From assembly GCA_025769875.1 (NCBI GenBank), contig JAGFNK010000352.1:1-54867 (forward strand): a stretch of DNA of 54,867 nucleotides, given 5' to 3'. This DNA is from Russula earlei. Taxonomy: Eukaryota > Basidiomycota > Agaricomycetes > Russulales > Russulaceae. Shown here piece after piece: positions 31,780 to 42,648 of this stretch (position 1 is its first letter; every line of letters starts with the position of its first letter). The notes beneath the pieces were generated by a model that ran no database searches, was not told the origin of the DNA, and saw only the letters and a list, made by a program, of their open reading frames with translations. A program made the position numbers and the translations under genes.

Positions 31780-32605
31780 TGTCAAGACATGTACTGCTGA
31801 TCACTAAGGACTCAGGAGCAGGTGGGCAAGGGTTGGAACAGACAGTACATAGCATAGGTGGCGTTGAACAGGAGGACAAGCCAAATGACTAGAAGGTACC
31901 AGATGGGAACTGGTACATGTTGCAGAAGGCAGAGGTGAAGACTAGAGGCCAGTACAGTGAAGGGCTTTAGACAAGGCAGTCATTGAAGAGTACCTTGAGG
32001 ATGAGAGAAGACTTTAAACTGAGCAGTCATGGGGGAGTACCCAGGAAGATGAGAGTATTACAAAAGGACAGTCTGACAACTGCCATGCTACATTGGGGCT
32101 TATATACTGTGTACATGGTCAATTACAAAGAACAGGAACTATTCTAGACTCTTTGGTACCATCCAACAGGACTGTGGAGGCATAAACTCACTTGTGTCAG
32201 GTTTCAGGCTTACTGAGTGTATTATTGATCATTGTGGAGCAATGACATCATTATGATGTCACTGTGGAGTGCTTGGTGAGCAGATGAGGTCAGTGTGGAG
32301 TCACTCAGTCAGCCATGATGTCATTGGAGCTAAATGATGTCATATGAGTCATGCAACAAGTTGTAGGAGTTCATGCTGCTGTTTTGGGTTCTTGGTGGCT
32401 GAGTGGCCATGTGGCTGCCATGCAATGATTACCTGATTAGGAAATGGGTGCCTGGTCATGTCATAGTGCCTTTGCAATAGCGATATCTTGTACTGCAGGA
32501 GGAGTAGCCCAAGAAACAGAAGTGGCTTGGCAATGCAAAGTGAGAGGGGTCTCTCATGAGTGAAACATATAATATATGGCCAGGACTTGGCCTTGGTTCA
32601 TAACA
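31780..32605 (-). mobile_element. LTR-B, 5' LTR of the Gypsy-B relic
   Basis: 826 bp, plus strand TGTCAAGACA...TTCATAACA. The flanking five bases differ (CCAGA against CTCAC), as expected for one LTR of a longer element, not a solo LTR. The adjoining PBS at 31768-31777 marks it as a 5' LTR read on the minus strand. Confidence 0.85.
32074..32106 (-). promoter_or_regulatory. LTR-B core promoter: TATA box and predicted start
   Basis: The minus strand has TATATAAG at 32106-32099 and AGACTGTCC starting at 32074, a 32-base TATA-to-start distance. The same spacing is kept in the copies at 18785-19612 and 51007-51834. Confidence 0.65.
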
Positions 32606-34533
32606 CTCACCTGCCTCTGGCTAGGCTTTTCTTTCCTTTTATTTATTTCCTTTTCTTTTAGCTACTCACCTTTGGTCTATAAACATGTACCTATGAGTAG
32701 GCTAGTCTATATATAATAATAGAACCTGAGTTCTATCATTCTGAGCCTGCACACATTCCTGGCCTTTAACAGCAATTTGGTTTTTATTTATTTATTTTGT
32801 TGTACTTAACTCTTGAATACACCATTATGAAATGTAAGAATTGTGTGTAATTATTATTATCTGCATTTGAAAACAATTATGGTGTTGATGGGAATTGCCT
32901 TGAGGAGCCAAGTTGGTGGGCACTTGCCTTTTCTGGAGCATGACAAGAGGTAGGTGAAAAGATGTCAACTCTGAGCAACCTCCGGCGAACCAAGTAATAT
33001 CTGCCGGATGGCTTATCCAGGCTTAGCGCCTTGGTGAGCACCCACGGGCGCGGGCAAAGCATTTGCCAGGAGCACCCTGACGCCGGTCAGGGTCGTTGGA
33101 TCAGACCTCAGCCCTTGTGGCGTGCCGTTGATTGGAAGCATTCTGGGACTCACCTTCATTTTTTTCACCTGAGTCACGCGTTTCACACGCGTCCTCGGGC
33201 TTCCGCCGGATTCCGCTTATATAACATTAACATCGCGTCAAGTACGGTGGTGGTTGTAAGTTTTAGACCTGTTGCATGTACGACCGAGCTGGGCGCCGCC
33301 TGAAAGCGAAAGTTCGGATTTCATCATCATCATGATCCCGGATATACTGTATTTCTATCTGTGCGTTTTTCGTCATCAATGTATCAATCGTTCCCTTATG
33401 AGACCTTGGGCCCTGCGTTACCTTTACTCGTGCATCGGTACGTCCCTGGCGAGCAGAGAGTGGGCGCCCTCGGCTAAAGTCGGACACGCGCACATTCGTA
33501 CCTTTTCAAGGACTCGACGTCTCAGAAAGTTCGGTGGAACGAAGCGCGCGCGCGCGCAAAGATTTCCCACCGTCTGACAAAGCGTCGACCCCGAGGCTCG
33601 GCCGCCATTTGAGCTAGCCTCCGGGGAACAATATAATTGCTCTAGACAAAGGTAGTCGCCTCTCAGTGTCGAGGCGTGCAGGGAAGCCAGTTCACAGGAT
33701 CAAGCCACGGATGTGATATGATAACGGTGTTATCACTGTCGCGAAAAGACCGAATAGCTCACTTTGGAACCAACAACTGGATGAAGGGCAGATGCCAAAT
33801 AAAGGATGTGGATGGTAAGTCGTGCTTTGTGTCTCAAGCTCCGAGTACGTACAACGGCGATGTTGGCCGCCGAGGCAGAACGGCAAGGCCACGCGCACTG
33901 CGTAGAGGTCGTCTGTTTTGATAAGCAACTCAGGCCGGCCGGCCATGAGTGATTTGCTATGATTGCCCTCGATTGGAGAGTATGAGAATTGGGCTGACAC
34001 CAGAGCTATCAAGGAAGAGTTGTATTGAAGCCATTAAGATATTAAGGGACCTGGGCGCCCGGGGCATCTGGACGACCGATTGTCGCATTGATTGTGACAG
34101 GATTGGTGTGAATAGGCACGCCAAGAGGATTGGCTTCTACAATGTACTGTTGTTCGAGTCAGTCAGCGAGGCACCGCGAAATTAGCAAAGGCGTAGGCAG
34201 ACGGCCAGGGATCGATCCACCTGAGGTGGGGCACGCCACTCACGAAACCGAAACCATTCGTCAGCGACGAGTCGCCAGACGACACCTCGGAAGATCACTA
34301 ATGCCATCTGCTACCGCCGAGTGGGTGGCATTGCATGACATATCCCCCCCATCCACTCCTTCTAAGCTCCTCCTCATCATCTTGCTTCTTTCCTCCCCCT
34401 GTGTCCCGGCCCTGACCAAGCTCGTCTGTTTCTCTATTTAACCGTCAGGATGGATGGGCACCCTGGCCTCATCGCAACCTCTCCTCAAAAAGTCCTTCCC
34501 TACTCTACACATTGATTATTCCGCGTAGCGAGG
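32606..34533. other. boundary from repeats to gene island; no gene recognised
   Basis: 32606-32880 is AT-rich with ATTTATTTATTTT runs and a TATATAATAATAG box near 32712, possibly another LTR remnant. From about 32900 GC and CpG content rise sharply. 32930-33170 is GC-rich with possible short stems, but I could not match it to a known RNA. Short open frames at 33272-33577 and 33692-34012 lack motifs. The last ~100 bases hold a CTATTTAACC box (34433-34442) that is a plausible promoter for the MFS gene. Confidence 0.45.
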
Positions 34534-36391
34534 ATGACGTCCGTCTTTCGCGATACTCTTTTTGCGTACACCTTGCGCTCGGCATTTGGGTCACGAGTGT
34601 TCCCTCATGAGGACGACAAGGGACTGCCGGTAGTCTGGCAAGAGAAGCTCTCGGCGCATTCGACTCCGCAACATTCCCAATCCACGATCGATGTCAACAA
34701 CCCCCCCGCCCCCGACGCGGCCTCAGTTCACTCGGTCGCGACGGCGATCGCGAAGGCGGCAGATCCGGAAAAAGTAAACGATTCATTATTAGTCGACTGG
34801 TACGGACCCACAGATCCAGATGTAAGTTACCAGCAGTGTGATCTTCCGTTCGTCGCTTTGCTTACACGTACTCGTCGTGACCCCAGAATCCACAGAACTG
34901 GTCCAGTGGGAAGAAGGCATGGGTCATGTTCCAGACGTGCCTTCTGACCTTCACCATCTACGTCGGATCTGCGATCTACACCGCTGGGATACCCGGTGTG
35001 ACTTCAGAATTCCATGTTAGCACCGTCGCTGCGACCGTCGGCCTGACCGTCTACGTCGCCGGTTACGGACTGGGTTAGTACAAATGTCTTTCGATGTTTT
35101 GTTCTCGTATCAACTTAGCGACGTTGGCAGGACCGATGGTTTGGGCACCCTTGAGCGAGGTCCCGCAGATTGGCCGCATGCCCATCTACATGCTCACCCT
35201 TGCCCTTTTCGCCGTACTCCAAGTCCCGACTGCGCTCGCAACCAACTATGGCATGCTCATGGCCTTCCGCTTCCTCACCGGCTTCTTCGGCTCCCCGATT
35301 CTCGCTACCGGCGGTGCGACCATCGCGGACATGTACTCTCCAAAGAAGCGAGCGTACGGGATGACCCTCTGGGGCGTCTTCGCCGCCAGCGCCCCGAGTC
35401 TCGGGCCCCTCCTCGGCGGCTTCTCCGCGCACTTCGAGAGCTGGCGCTGGACGATTTGGGAGCTCCTCTGGGTCTCCTCCTTCACCGTCGTCTTCCTCTT
35501 CTTCTTCTTCCCCGAGACCTCCGCCTCGAACATCCTCTACCGCCGCGCGCGCCGCCTCCGCAAGGCCACGGGCAACGCCCTGATCATGTCCGAACCCGAG
35601 ATCGCGGCGGCGTCCATGACCGCTCGCGATCGCGCCATCGAGGTCCTCGTGCGCCCCTTCGCCCTCAACTTCCAGGAGCCGATCGTGCTCGCGCTCAACG
35701 TCTACATCGGCCTGATCTACGCCCTCCTCTACATGTGGTTCGAGTCCTTCCCGATCGTCTTCATCGGCATCTACCACTGGCGCGAGCAGCTCCTCGGCCT
35801 CTCCTTCCTCGGCCTCTTCGTCGGCGCCTTCCTCGTCATGCCGCCCTTCTTCGCCTACCTGTACTACGTCCAGGAGCCCAAGTACAACGCCAACGGCGAC
35901 CTCAAGCCCGAGGAGCGCATGCCCGTCGCCATCCTCGGCGCCCTCCTCGTCCCAATCTGTCTCCTCTGGTTCGGCTGGACGTCCCGCCCGAGCGTTCACT
36001 GGATCGTGCCCATCATCGGCTCCAGCCTCTTCAGCGTCGCTGCCCTGCTCCTCTTCGTGCGTGTGCCCCGCCCCCCCCCCCATTTTTTTCTCCCTTACGG
36101 AAACGCTGACCCGTCCACGCGCCTCCGCAGAACGTCGTCCTGAACTACCTCGCGGACGCCTATCCCACCTACGCCGCGAGCGTGCTCGCCGGAAACGACC
36201 TCATCCGCTCCATGTTCGGCGCCGGATTCCCGCTTTTCGCAGGAGCGACATATCGCAACCTCGGCGTCGGCTGGGCGAGCACCCTCCTCGCGCTCCTCGC
36301 CTGCGCGTTCGTGCCAATACCCATCCTGCTGTACAAGTATGGCGAGCGTATCCGCATGGCCAGTAAGCATGCCCGCCACGACTTTGAATAG
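34534..36391 (+). CDS. MFS multidrug/polyamine transporter, DHA1 (Tpo1/FLU1-like), 553 aa
   Basis: Four exons, 34534-34821, 34887-35073, 35131-36056 and 36131-36391, with introns of 65, 57 and 74 nt (GTAAGT, GTTAGT, GTGCGT donors), give 554 codons in phase. Residues 1-~100 are a charged cytosolic arm ending DWYGPTDPDNPQNWS, the usual lead into the first helix of fungal DHA1 exporters. Loop 2-3 carries motif A (LSEVPQIGRMPIY), helix 4 the FRFLTGFFGSPILATGG segment, then GVFAASAPSLGPLLGGF. A long central loop (~residues 285-320) and helices 7-12 follow, the last helices after intron 3 (NVVLNYLADAYP, NDLIRSMFGAGFPLF). The family exports drugs or polyamines with proton antiport at the plasma membrane; the substrate cannot be read from sequence. 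Third positions are very GC-rich. Confidence 0.93.
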
Positions 36392-36689
36392 ACGCGCCCG
36401 ACGCCCACCCCACGGTTTGCTGCGTTTAACAATTGGTCCTCTCTTCCTCAGCCTAAATCTTAGAACCTTTCATCTCGTTGTATCAATACCCTGCATCTGT
36501 ATCTATATCTCTCACCACGCACGTCATCTGCATCCTTCTCCACTAAAACTTACGTGTAATTAATCTCCTTAATATCCAAACCTGTTACATACACTCGCGA
36601 TTGCAATCGCTCAAGCTGTGATGTGGAGAGGGGACAGACGATGGTATGATAGCAGTGCTGCCTGCAGAGGATATGGTAGCAACGTAATT

Positions 36690-39600
36690 CTAGACCTGCA
36701 CGTTCCTAAATTCAAACGCGGGGCTGCCCGGCTCAGAGCTCTCGATGATCATGCGGCTGTACCCTCCCTTGCCCGCCTCGGCATGGCCCAGTGCATCCTC
36801 GACAGACAAGACTTCGACGTCAACGAGGTTCAATGTGCGCTTCAAGTAAGGCAGCACCTCGCTCAGCACATCCCTCTCGGCGAACGGCAGCTTTCGCTTG
36901 AACGCCGTCTCGGCCCCCAACTCCGCGATACGTTTCTGCACGCGCGAACGTAGTTTCGCATCAGCGCCTACCTTGAAGAGAGGGAAGGACAAAAACGCAT
37001 TGCTTACTTTGAACAGCTGCACGAATGGCATCGCGCGCTTGTCCTTGATCAGCCCGCGCTCCGTCAACAAGGCGCGCACCTTGGCGTCGTCGACGCGACC
37101 CTCGCCGTCTTGCGCCCAGGCGGCCTGCATGGCCTGCACGCACGCGTCCTGCCACTCGGGGAAGCGCGTCGCGATGTAGACGCGCACCGCGCGCGGTTTT
37201 TTCGGGTCGAACGGCGCAGGGCCGCCCTTGGCCTTGCCGAGCTTCTTGAGTAGCGTCAGCTCCGCGTCGCGCACCGTCTTGACAAGTCCGCGCATATATG
37301 CGCCCGCCTCGATCGTCGGAGCGTCTACGGGCCGCGCCGGCGTAGGCCAGAGCGCCCGCTGAATCGACGTCGGATGTTTTAGGACCCCACGCCAGATGTG
37401 TTCCGCGAAGTGCGGCGCGATCGGCGACGCTAGTAACACTGCGACGCTGATCCAGTATCTCACTAGGTCCGCGTGCATCCCGATGTCCGCAGTCACTTCG
37501 CGGTACCAGTCGCGAACCGACTGCAGCTCATAAAACCCGTATTTCATGGCATCTTTGTAAAATGTCCTAAGCAGCGCCGCGCCAATCAGCAATTGATAAG
37601 GATGAGTAAAGAAGGAAGCCGTCGCATACATCTCGTATTGCTCCTTGGTAATATTGATCAAGTTGTTGATCTCCTCCTCGAAGACCCTGTCATGATACAA
37701 GTCCTTCGGTCCCGTGCGAAGACCAGCACCTTCCTTCGTCATTTCCTGAGGCAAATAATGAGGGACATAACGAAGGGCTACATTGAGAGCTCACCTCGCA
37801 CCACGACAATAACGTGTGTATGCGCAGGATGTTCGCATTTGCATTCTTCTCCTCAAAGTTAGCATCCTCGATCCCATCTCCTGCATCTGCCAGTGCCAAC
37901 CGCGTTGCGTCCGCACCGAACTTCTCTACTGCCTGACGTAGAGTCAACGAGTTACCCTTGCTCTTGGACATCTTTTGGCCGTTCAATAGGATGTGACCAT
38001 TGGCGCGCATACTCAGCGGCCACTTGCTTTCGGGGAAGATCGCGGCATGGTTGTACACGGCGAAGGATAGGTGATTATTGATCAAATCCTTACCAGATGA
38101 GCGAACGTCGAACGGATAGAAATACTCGTATTCGTGTTTTAGAGCGTCGACCTTCTCCCTTGGCAATGGAGCATTTGCGGGCCATGGACCGTCAACAAAG
38201 ATGTACTCCCAGATTTCGTCCGTCATCTGTTCAGGCGCGATATCTAACTTGCCGCGAACCTTACCATTGATAGACCCTACCCTTTGTCAGCCTATAGATC
38301 ATGGAGTATGAATCGTGCGTACCATGCAACAAGTGCGCGACAGTGTAATAGCACATATAAATGGTCGAGTCGCTGAGGGACTCTACTAAGAACTGTGGGT
38401 CCCACGGTAGGACTGAGCCCAGCCCGTATGTACGCGCACATGCCCACTGATTCAACCAAGCCAGGGTGCTCTCGAATGCATTCCGCGTCTCCGGGAAATA
38501 CGTATTCATCCGTGCCAGGAGACTGAATGAAGCCAACTCTCGGCATAAGTCCAAGAGGATAACAAGTAACGTACCGCTCCGCCTCGGCTTTCCATTTCGG
38601 CTCTCCGTAGTCCAAGTACCATTGATCCATCAGCGCGACTACACACTCATCGGCGCTTCTAGAAATGACCAAACCCTCAGGCTCCGCGTAGGCGAATGCT
38701 ACCCCGTTCTTGATCATGCTGGCGCGCACTTTGTTCTTCGCCTCCTGCACTGGCTCACCCTTGAATTCGCCAACCAACATCGTGCCGTTGTAGAAGCCTT
38801 CCTTATACGCGAGCTCTTTGGCCTCGGCCAGCTGTTTCACGTCCTTCTGTGACGCGATCTTCAGTTGCTTGACCAATGCTGGTGCGGACATGTCGCCATA
38901 CGCAGGAGTAGACAACACCGGGACGGGGTCAAAGGCGGCCCAAGAAGGGTCAATTTTGTAGTACTCAGCCTTTTTGCGCAGGTCCATTAACGTGGCATAG
39001 TCGTCTGGAGAATCAGATGGGACAGAGGTGACAACACCAGTACCCTAAATAGAGGGATGAGCTGTGAATCAGCCATCGGGAAGACACTATAAGACGCTGT
39101 ACCTTGGTAGGTAGAACATTGTCCATGGGTAAGACATACACCTCTGGGTATACCGAAAATGGCGCCTTGATCTTCGTTCCAACAATCGCAGTTCCCTCCA
39201 ATTCAGCCAACTGGTTCACTTGTCCGCGCACATCGAAGGTGCCTTGGAAAGTCATGTTACGTGCTGCGCGTTGGGTGCAGATGTATGCTTCTTTGTCGTT
39301 TGCTGAAAATACCCCATATTTGATGGCCGTACCGACGAAACAGTTGGTTTGGCCGTACCTTGGTCGCGGACCATCAGAAAGTGTCATCCAAGCGGGATTT
39401 CACTCACATTGTTTCAGGACGCAGTGTCGCCGCGACCAAGTATACATTCCTGCCACCCAGCTTGCCTTCCAAAGCCTCCCGGACAGCTGGGCTCCACTCA
39501 ACGACTTGCATCTTGACAGCAGTATACTCTTGGGGGCCGATGCCTTCTCCATCAGCGCGATCGTGGTCCATGCAAGGTTGGCCATCTTTTGGACTATAGA

Positions 39601-40517
39601 TAGTATAACGCTCGCCAAACTTGATCCTCCCCAACGCGTGTAATTTTTTCATCTGCCAACGGACGAATGAATCGTAATAAGGGTTTGCTGGCGTCGTCAT
39701 GAAGGAGCGACGCCAGTCTACGCGAGTCCCCAGGGCACGGTGGTCTGCCTGGGAATGCAAGCGGTCAATGGAGACGACAGAAAGGAGGACCCGTGCTTAC
39801 GATCGCGATGGGAGGGAAGTAGGTCAACCAGTAGTATGGGTCAGCGAACTTTTTGACTTCGGAACGGGGGACATTGATCGACTCCATTATCTGGAATTGA
39901 TATGTGTGGCCTGTTGACTTGGCTGCCAACTTTCCCTTTTTTCCCTTATCAACGCGAGGCGCTGAGGGATTGATCGACTCGGCGGCGAGCTCTTCTTCTA
40001 CGTCCGGCTCAGCAGGTTCGAAATTCTCAAAATCCTGGCCGAACAATTCCATTTCTCGGATGATTTTGTCCGCAGATGCCTGAAAACCTCGTGAGTAGGT
40101 GCTTTAAATGGGACAAAAGTTGCGACACACCTTGATAGGCATCCCTGTTACGTGGAACCCATGGGGAAACAGGACGCGCTTTCCCAACAAACGCTGATAC
40201 CCCGCCGCGAACTCGATTTTGGAGATGGTGAACGCATGACCCAAGTGCAGAGACCCGTTCATGTAAGGGTAAGGGAAGTTACCAAACCATTTGGGAAATT
40301 TCTCGTGAATTTGTGCGCCGGTGAGCCCCGCTGTTTCCTCCTGCGTTGGGGCATCGGTTTCGAATATGTGCTCCCGTTCCCACTCTTCTTGACAACTTTT
40401 TTCCAAGGATATTAGGTGGTCCCGCTTGCCAGTCTACCAATTGAGCGCATCATCAGCAATCGCGCCGATGATGCGAAGGGATGGGAGCACCTGGGCAAGT
40501 TCAAGGATATTGGACAT
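36690..40517 (-). CDS. cytosolic leucyl-tRNA synthetase, ten exons (1113 aa)
   Basis: It charges tRNA-Leu with leucine in the cytosol (class Ia). Exons in order: 40517-40491, 40433-40131, 40079-39801, 39748-39408, 39358-39103, 39044-38575, 38522-38323, 38276-37795, 37745-37008, 36935-36690. Their sum is 3342 nt in one frame, with nine introns of 46-72 nt. The first exon is only nine codons (MSNILELAQ), then TGKRDHL as expected for the family. The HIGH motif is HLGH at ~72-75, KMSKS is intact near residue 728, and the editing domain (CP1) lies between. The last intron, 36936-37007, is 72 nt without a stop, so retention would add 24 residues. I removed it because MPFVQLFK then joins [12 protein letters not shown] as in relatives. 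It ends convergent to the MFS gene, 298 bases apart. Confidence 0.96.
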
Positions 40518-40747
40518 GTATGGTGAGGAGAAAAAAGGTCTTGATTTTACAACTATTTTACAATAGCTCTGAGAGCGTAACAGGCGGCAAGGAAGGGCCG
40601 TATTGTGCTGTGTGAGGTGGATAGAAGAGCAGCGCAAGATACAGATCAGTTCATAATTTGAATTTGGGTCGTGAAGTGAGTCACCGCGATTTATTTATTT
40701 ATTTACTACATGTCCTAATAGACATAGTTCGGTCTAAGCTCTCGCGT

Positions 40748-41362
40748 ATACTATCACCTATGGGGAACTCGCCATTCCACTACCATCTCGCCGATTTCAT
40801 TTTCCCCTGTATCTGCTCAAACAACCCCATTTAAAACTTTGTAGTTATACTATTGAGTGCCATTAATGTCATTCTAGCAAAGAAAAATGGAGGTCCATTG
40901 AGTGGTCTTTGAGTAGTATTTTGGCTGGGGGTCACGCCTGCATCACGCCTTCTGTCATGGCGGAGTGCGGAGTTTGATTCCAGCTGGGTGATCACCGTAC
41001 GCTGACTGGTCACCACTGCTGTTTTATCCTCTTAATGCCATGTTACAGGTGGTCCAATTGGCCAGCACAAGACCATACGTATGAGCAGCGGCTACAGGCA
41101 GCTATAACAATGATATATATTGATCTTTTACTTTTACTCGTGCAGCACTGGCCCATGATGTGAGCACCGCGTTCTGTACATAGCAAGTCCTGGATTTCAC
41201 TCAATAATGCTACTCCATTACAACTGTTTTCCCTAGTCCCCAATAAATACATTCATCCCGGGCGGACTTTAATTTGGCATGTGTTACATGTCCGTTACTT
41301 TCGTGACATTTGTGACTGGCGAGATGGTAGTGGAATGGCGAGTTCCCCATAGGTGATAGTAT
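40748..41362. repeat. perfect 45-bp inverted repeat in a divergent promoter region
   Basis: The arm 40748-40792 (ATACTATCACCTATGGGGAA...) is the exact reverse complement of 41318-41362, 525 bases apart. No target duplication flanks the arms, and no coding region lies between. The region is the 1.05-kb space between the leucyl-tRNA synthetase and the divergent gene at 41565. It could be a foldback or MITE-like insertion, or a local inverted duplication. The rest of the intergenic stretch shows nothing recognisable. Confidence 0.85.
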
Positions 41363-41564
41363 GCCTCGCCTCGTCGAATAATATCTGTATGCGCTTTTTC
41401 GGCTGCACTCTGGCGAGTAGTATCCTATCAACGTTGTGCATTTGTCCAGGGATTTGAGCACTCGCCTTGTGACTTGCGTGACGAGACGCGTCATGACGCG
41501 TCCGCAAATACGGTGATCAACATCACCCTTGTTTCGACGTGGGTCCTTCCTTTCTACCGTACAT

Positions 41565-42530
41565 ATGCCTGGTCCTCGCAATGCAAGGAAGAAAAAACGC
41601 GCACAACAGAAGAAAAAACACCATGCCAGGTCGCACGCCAGTGCGTCCCCGGTTACAACGGCGCAGACGACAAATTCCATTTCAGTTTCAGACCTTTCAC
41701 CTTCGCCAACTCTGCTACTGTCCACTACGCCTGACGAGCATGAAGTTGCAAGCATGTACCCAGATTGTCGTGAGAGTGTTCCCTGGCTGGGCCACGACAC
41801 TCCCTCTCCTCCCGTGTCGCCTTACGGGCCCATAGACGACCCAACGCTCACCCTCCTCTCCAACCCCATCATCCACGATCCTGGAAACGGCCCGCGCGTG
41901 CGGAACATGGGCGCCTTTCTCGACTCCTCGTTCGCGCAGCCGGCATGGACCGCCGATCCCCTCTGCGCAGAGTTTGCCCAACGCGAGATCCTGCAGATGC
42001 TCCGCACCGTTCTCCCAGAGGAGACTGCCCTCGTACGCGCATTCTTTTCAGCCTCTCCTCTCCCCCCTCTCATAACATCTGCCAACCCGCCCGATTCCTG
42101 ACATCCTCGTGCCCTCATCTCATCTCACCCCCCTTTCTCTCACCCGCAGTGCCTATGGTACAACAAGAGCCGGCGTATTGGGCGCGTCTGCCCGGCCTGT
42201 CTCCGCTTGTACACACTGCTAGACAACCCGCCCGGCGCTCCTCCACGCCTCCTCTCAGAACAGATCATCAGCGGGATCTGCTCGCCAATATGTTTCATGC
42301 TAGCTGCCCACCGCTCGCCCACAGCCGCCAAAATGGCGTGGGGCTGCATGGCCGAGGATCTCGACGATGCGACATGGGAGCTCCTAGATGAGCTCGAGTC
42401 CCCACGGAGTGTACCCGGCAAGGTCATAGTCGGGGTATGGCTTGGAATGTTGGTGAAGATGACAAGGCTGCATGACTTGGGCCTCGCTCAGTTATGTGTG
42501 CCCGATTTGGTGCCCGATGAGGTGCCCTAG
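41565..42530 (+). CDS. conserved basidiomycete hypothetical protein, two exons (282 aa)
   Basis: Exon 1 (41565-42032) starts MPGPRNARKKKRAQQKKKHH, a strongly basic, nucleolar- or nuclear-type tail. It then has the conserved run SPPVSPYGPIDDPTLTLL, HDPGNGPRVRNMGAFLDSSF and DPLCAEFAQREILQMLRTVL. A 117-nt intron (GTACGC..CCGCAG, phase 0) leads to exon 2 (42150-42530), starting CLWYNKSRRIGRVCPACLRLY, then ICSPICFML, WGCMAEDLDDATWELL and VKMTRLHDLGLAQLC. I recognise this as an Agaricomycete-restricted family without an assigned function. The paired cysteines (CPAC, ICSPIC) could bind metal. The ATG is chosen because it opens the basic tail and lies ~200 bases downstream of the inverted-repeat arm. 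Confidence 0.8.
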
Positions 42531-42648
42531 AGACCCTAGTGACTTTATGAGAGGTTAAGAGGGGTTCGAATGGGTACGGGTGCCTGGACTGCGCCACCCG
42601 TGACAACCACACGCTGGACGTACTTGAGGTAGATTTACATCATGATTA

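Larger units (their letters stand above)
17371..32605 (-). mobile_element. Gypsy-B chromovirus relic, dismembered by nested insertions
   Basis: Minus-strand pieces occur in retroelement order: 5' LTR-B (32605-31780), PBS, a decayed leader ORF (31733-29941), gag (26048-24720), protease (~24550), RT, RNase H and integrase (22068-19613), then split integrase pieces (18784-18743, inverted 18273-18342, 18136-18082, 17450-17371). The pol part is homologous to the younger copy at 52600-54867, whose LTR is also family B. That is why I assign 31780-32605 as this copy's 5' LTR. The 3' end, including the chromodomain, is lost at about 17371. Insertions are listed separately. The join at 26048/29843 is not seamless, so the copy may be a composite. 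Confidence 0.7.

Noticed and set aside
31780..32605. LTR-B here as another solo LTR
   Set aside because: Flanking five-base sequences differ, and a PBS follows its end, so it is a 5' LTR of a longer element.
32930..33170. A structured RNA gene (SRP, RNase P or snRNA)
   Set aside because: GC-rich with possible stems, but none of the conserved motifs I know for these RNAs is present.
34180..34250. A minus-strand tRNA, from GGATCGATCC
   Set aside because: The T-arm does not pair and no anticodon arm can be drawn.
35115..36083. Antisense 322-codon frame opposite the MFS transporter
   Set aside because: It is the Glu/Gly/Ala-rich shadow of a GC-rich coding sequence.
40935..41000. A tRNA or tRNA-derived SINE, from a B-box-like GTTTGATTCC
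   Set aside because: No properly spaced A box, no cloverleaf pairing, no acceptor stem.
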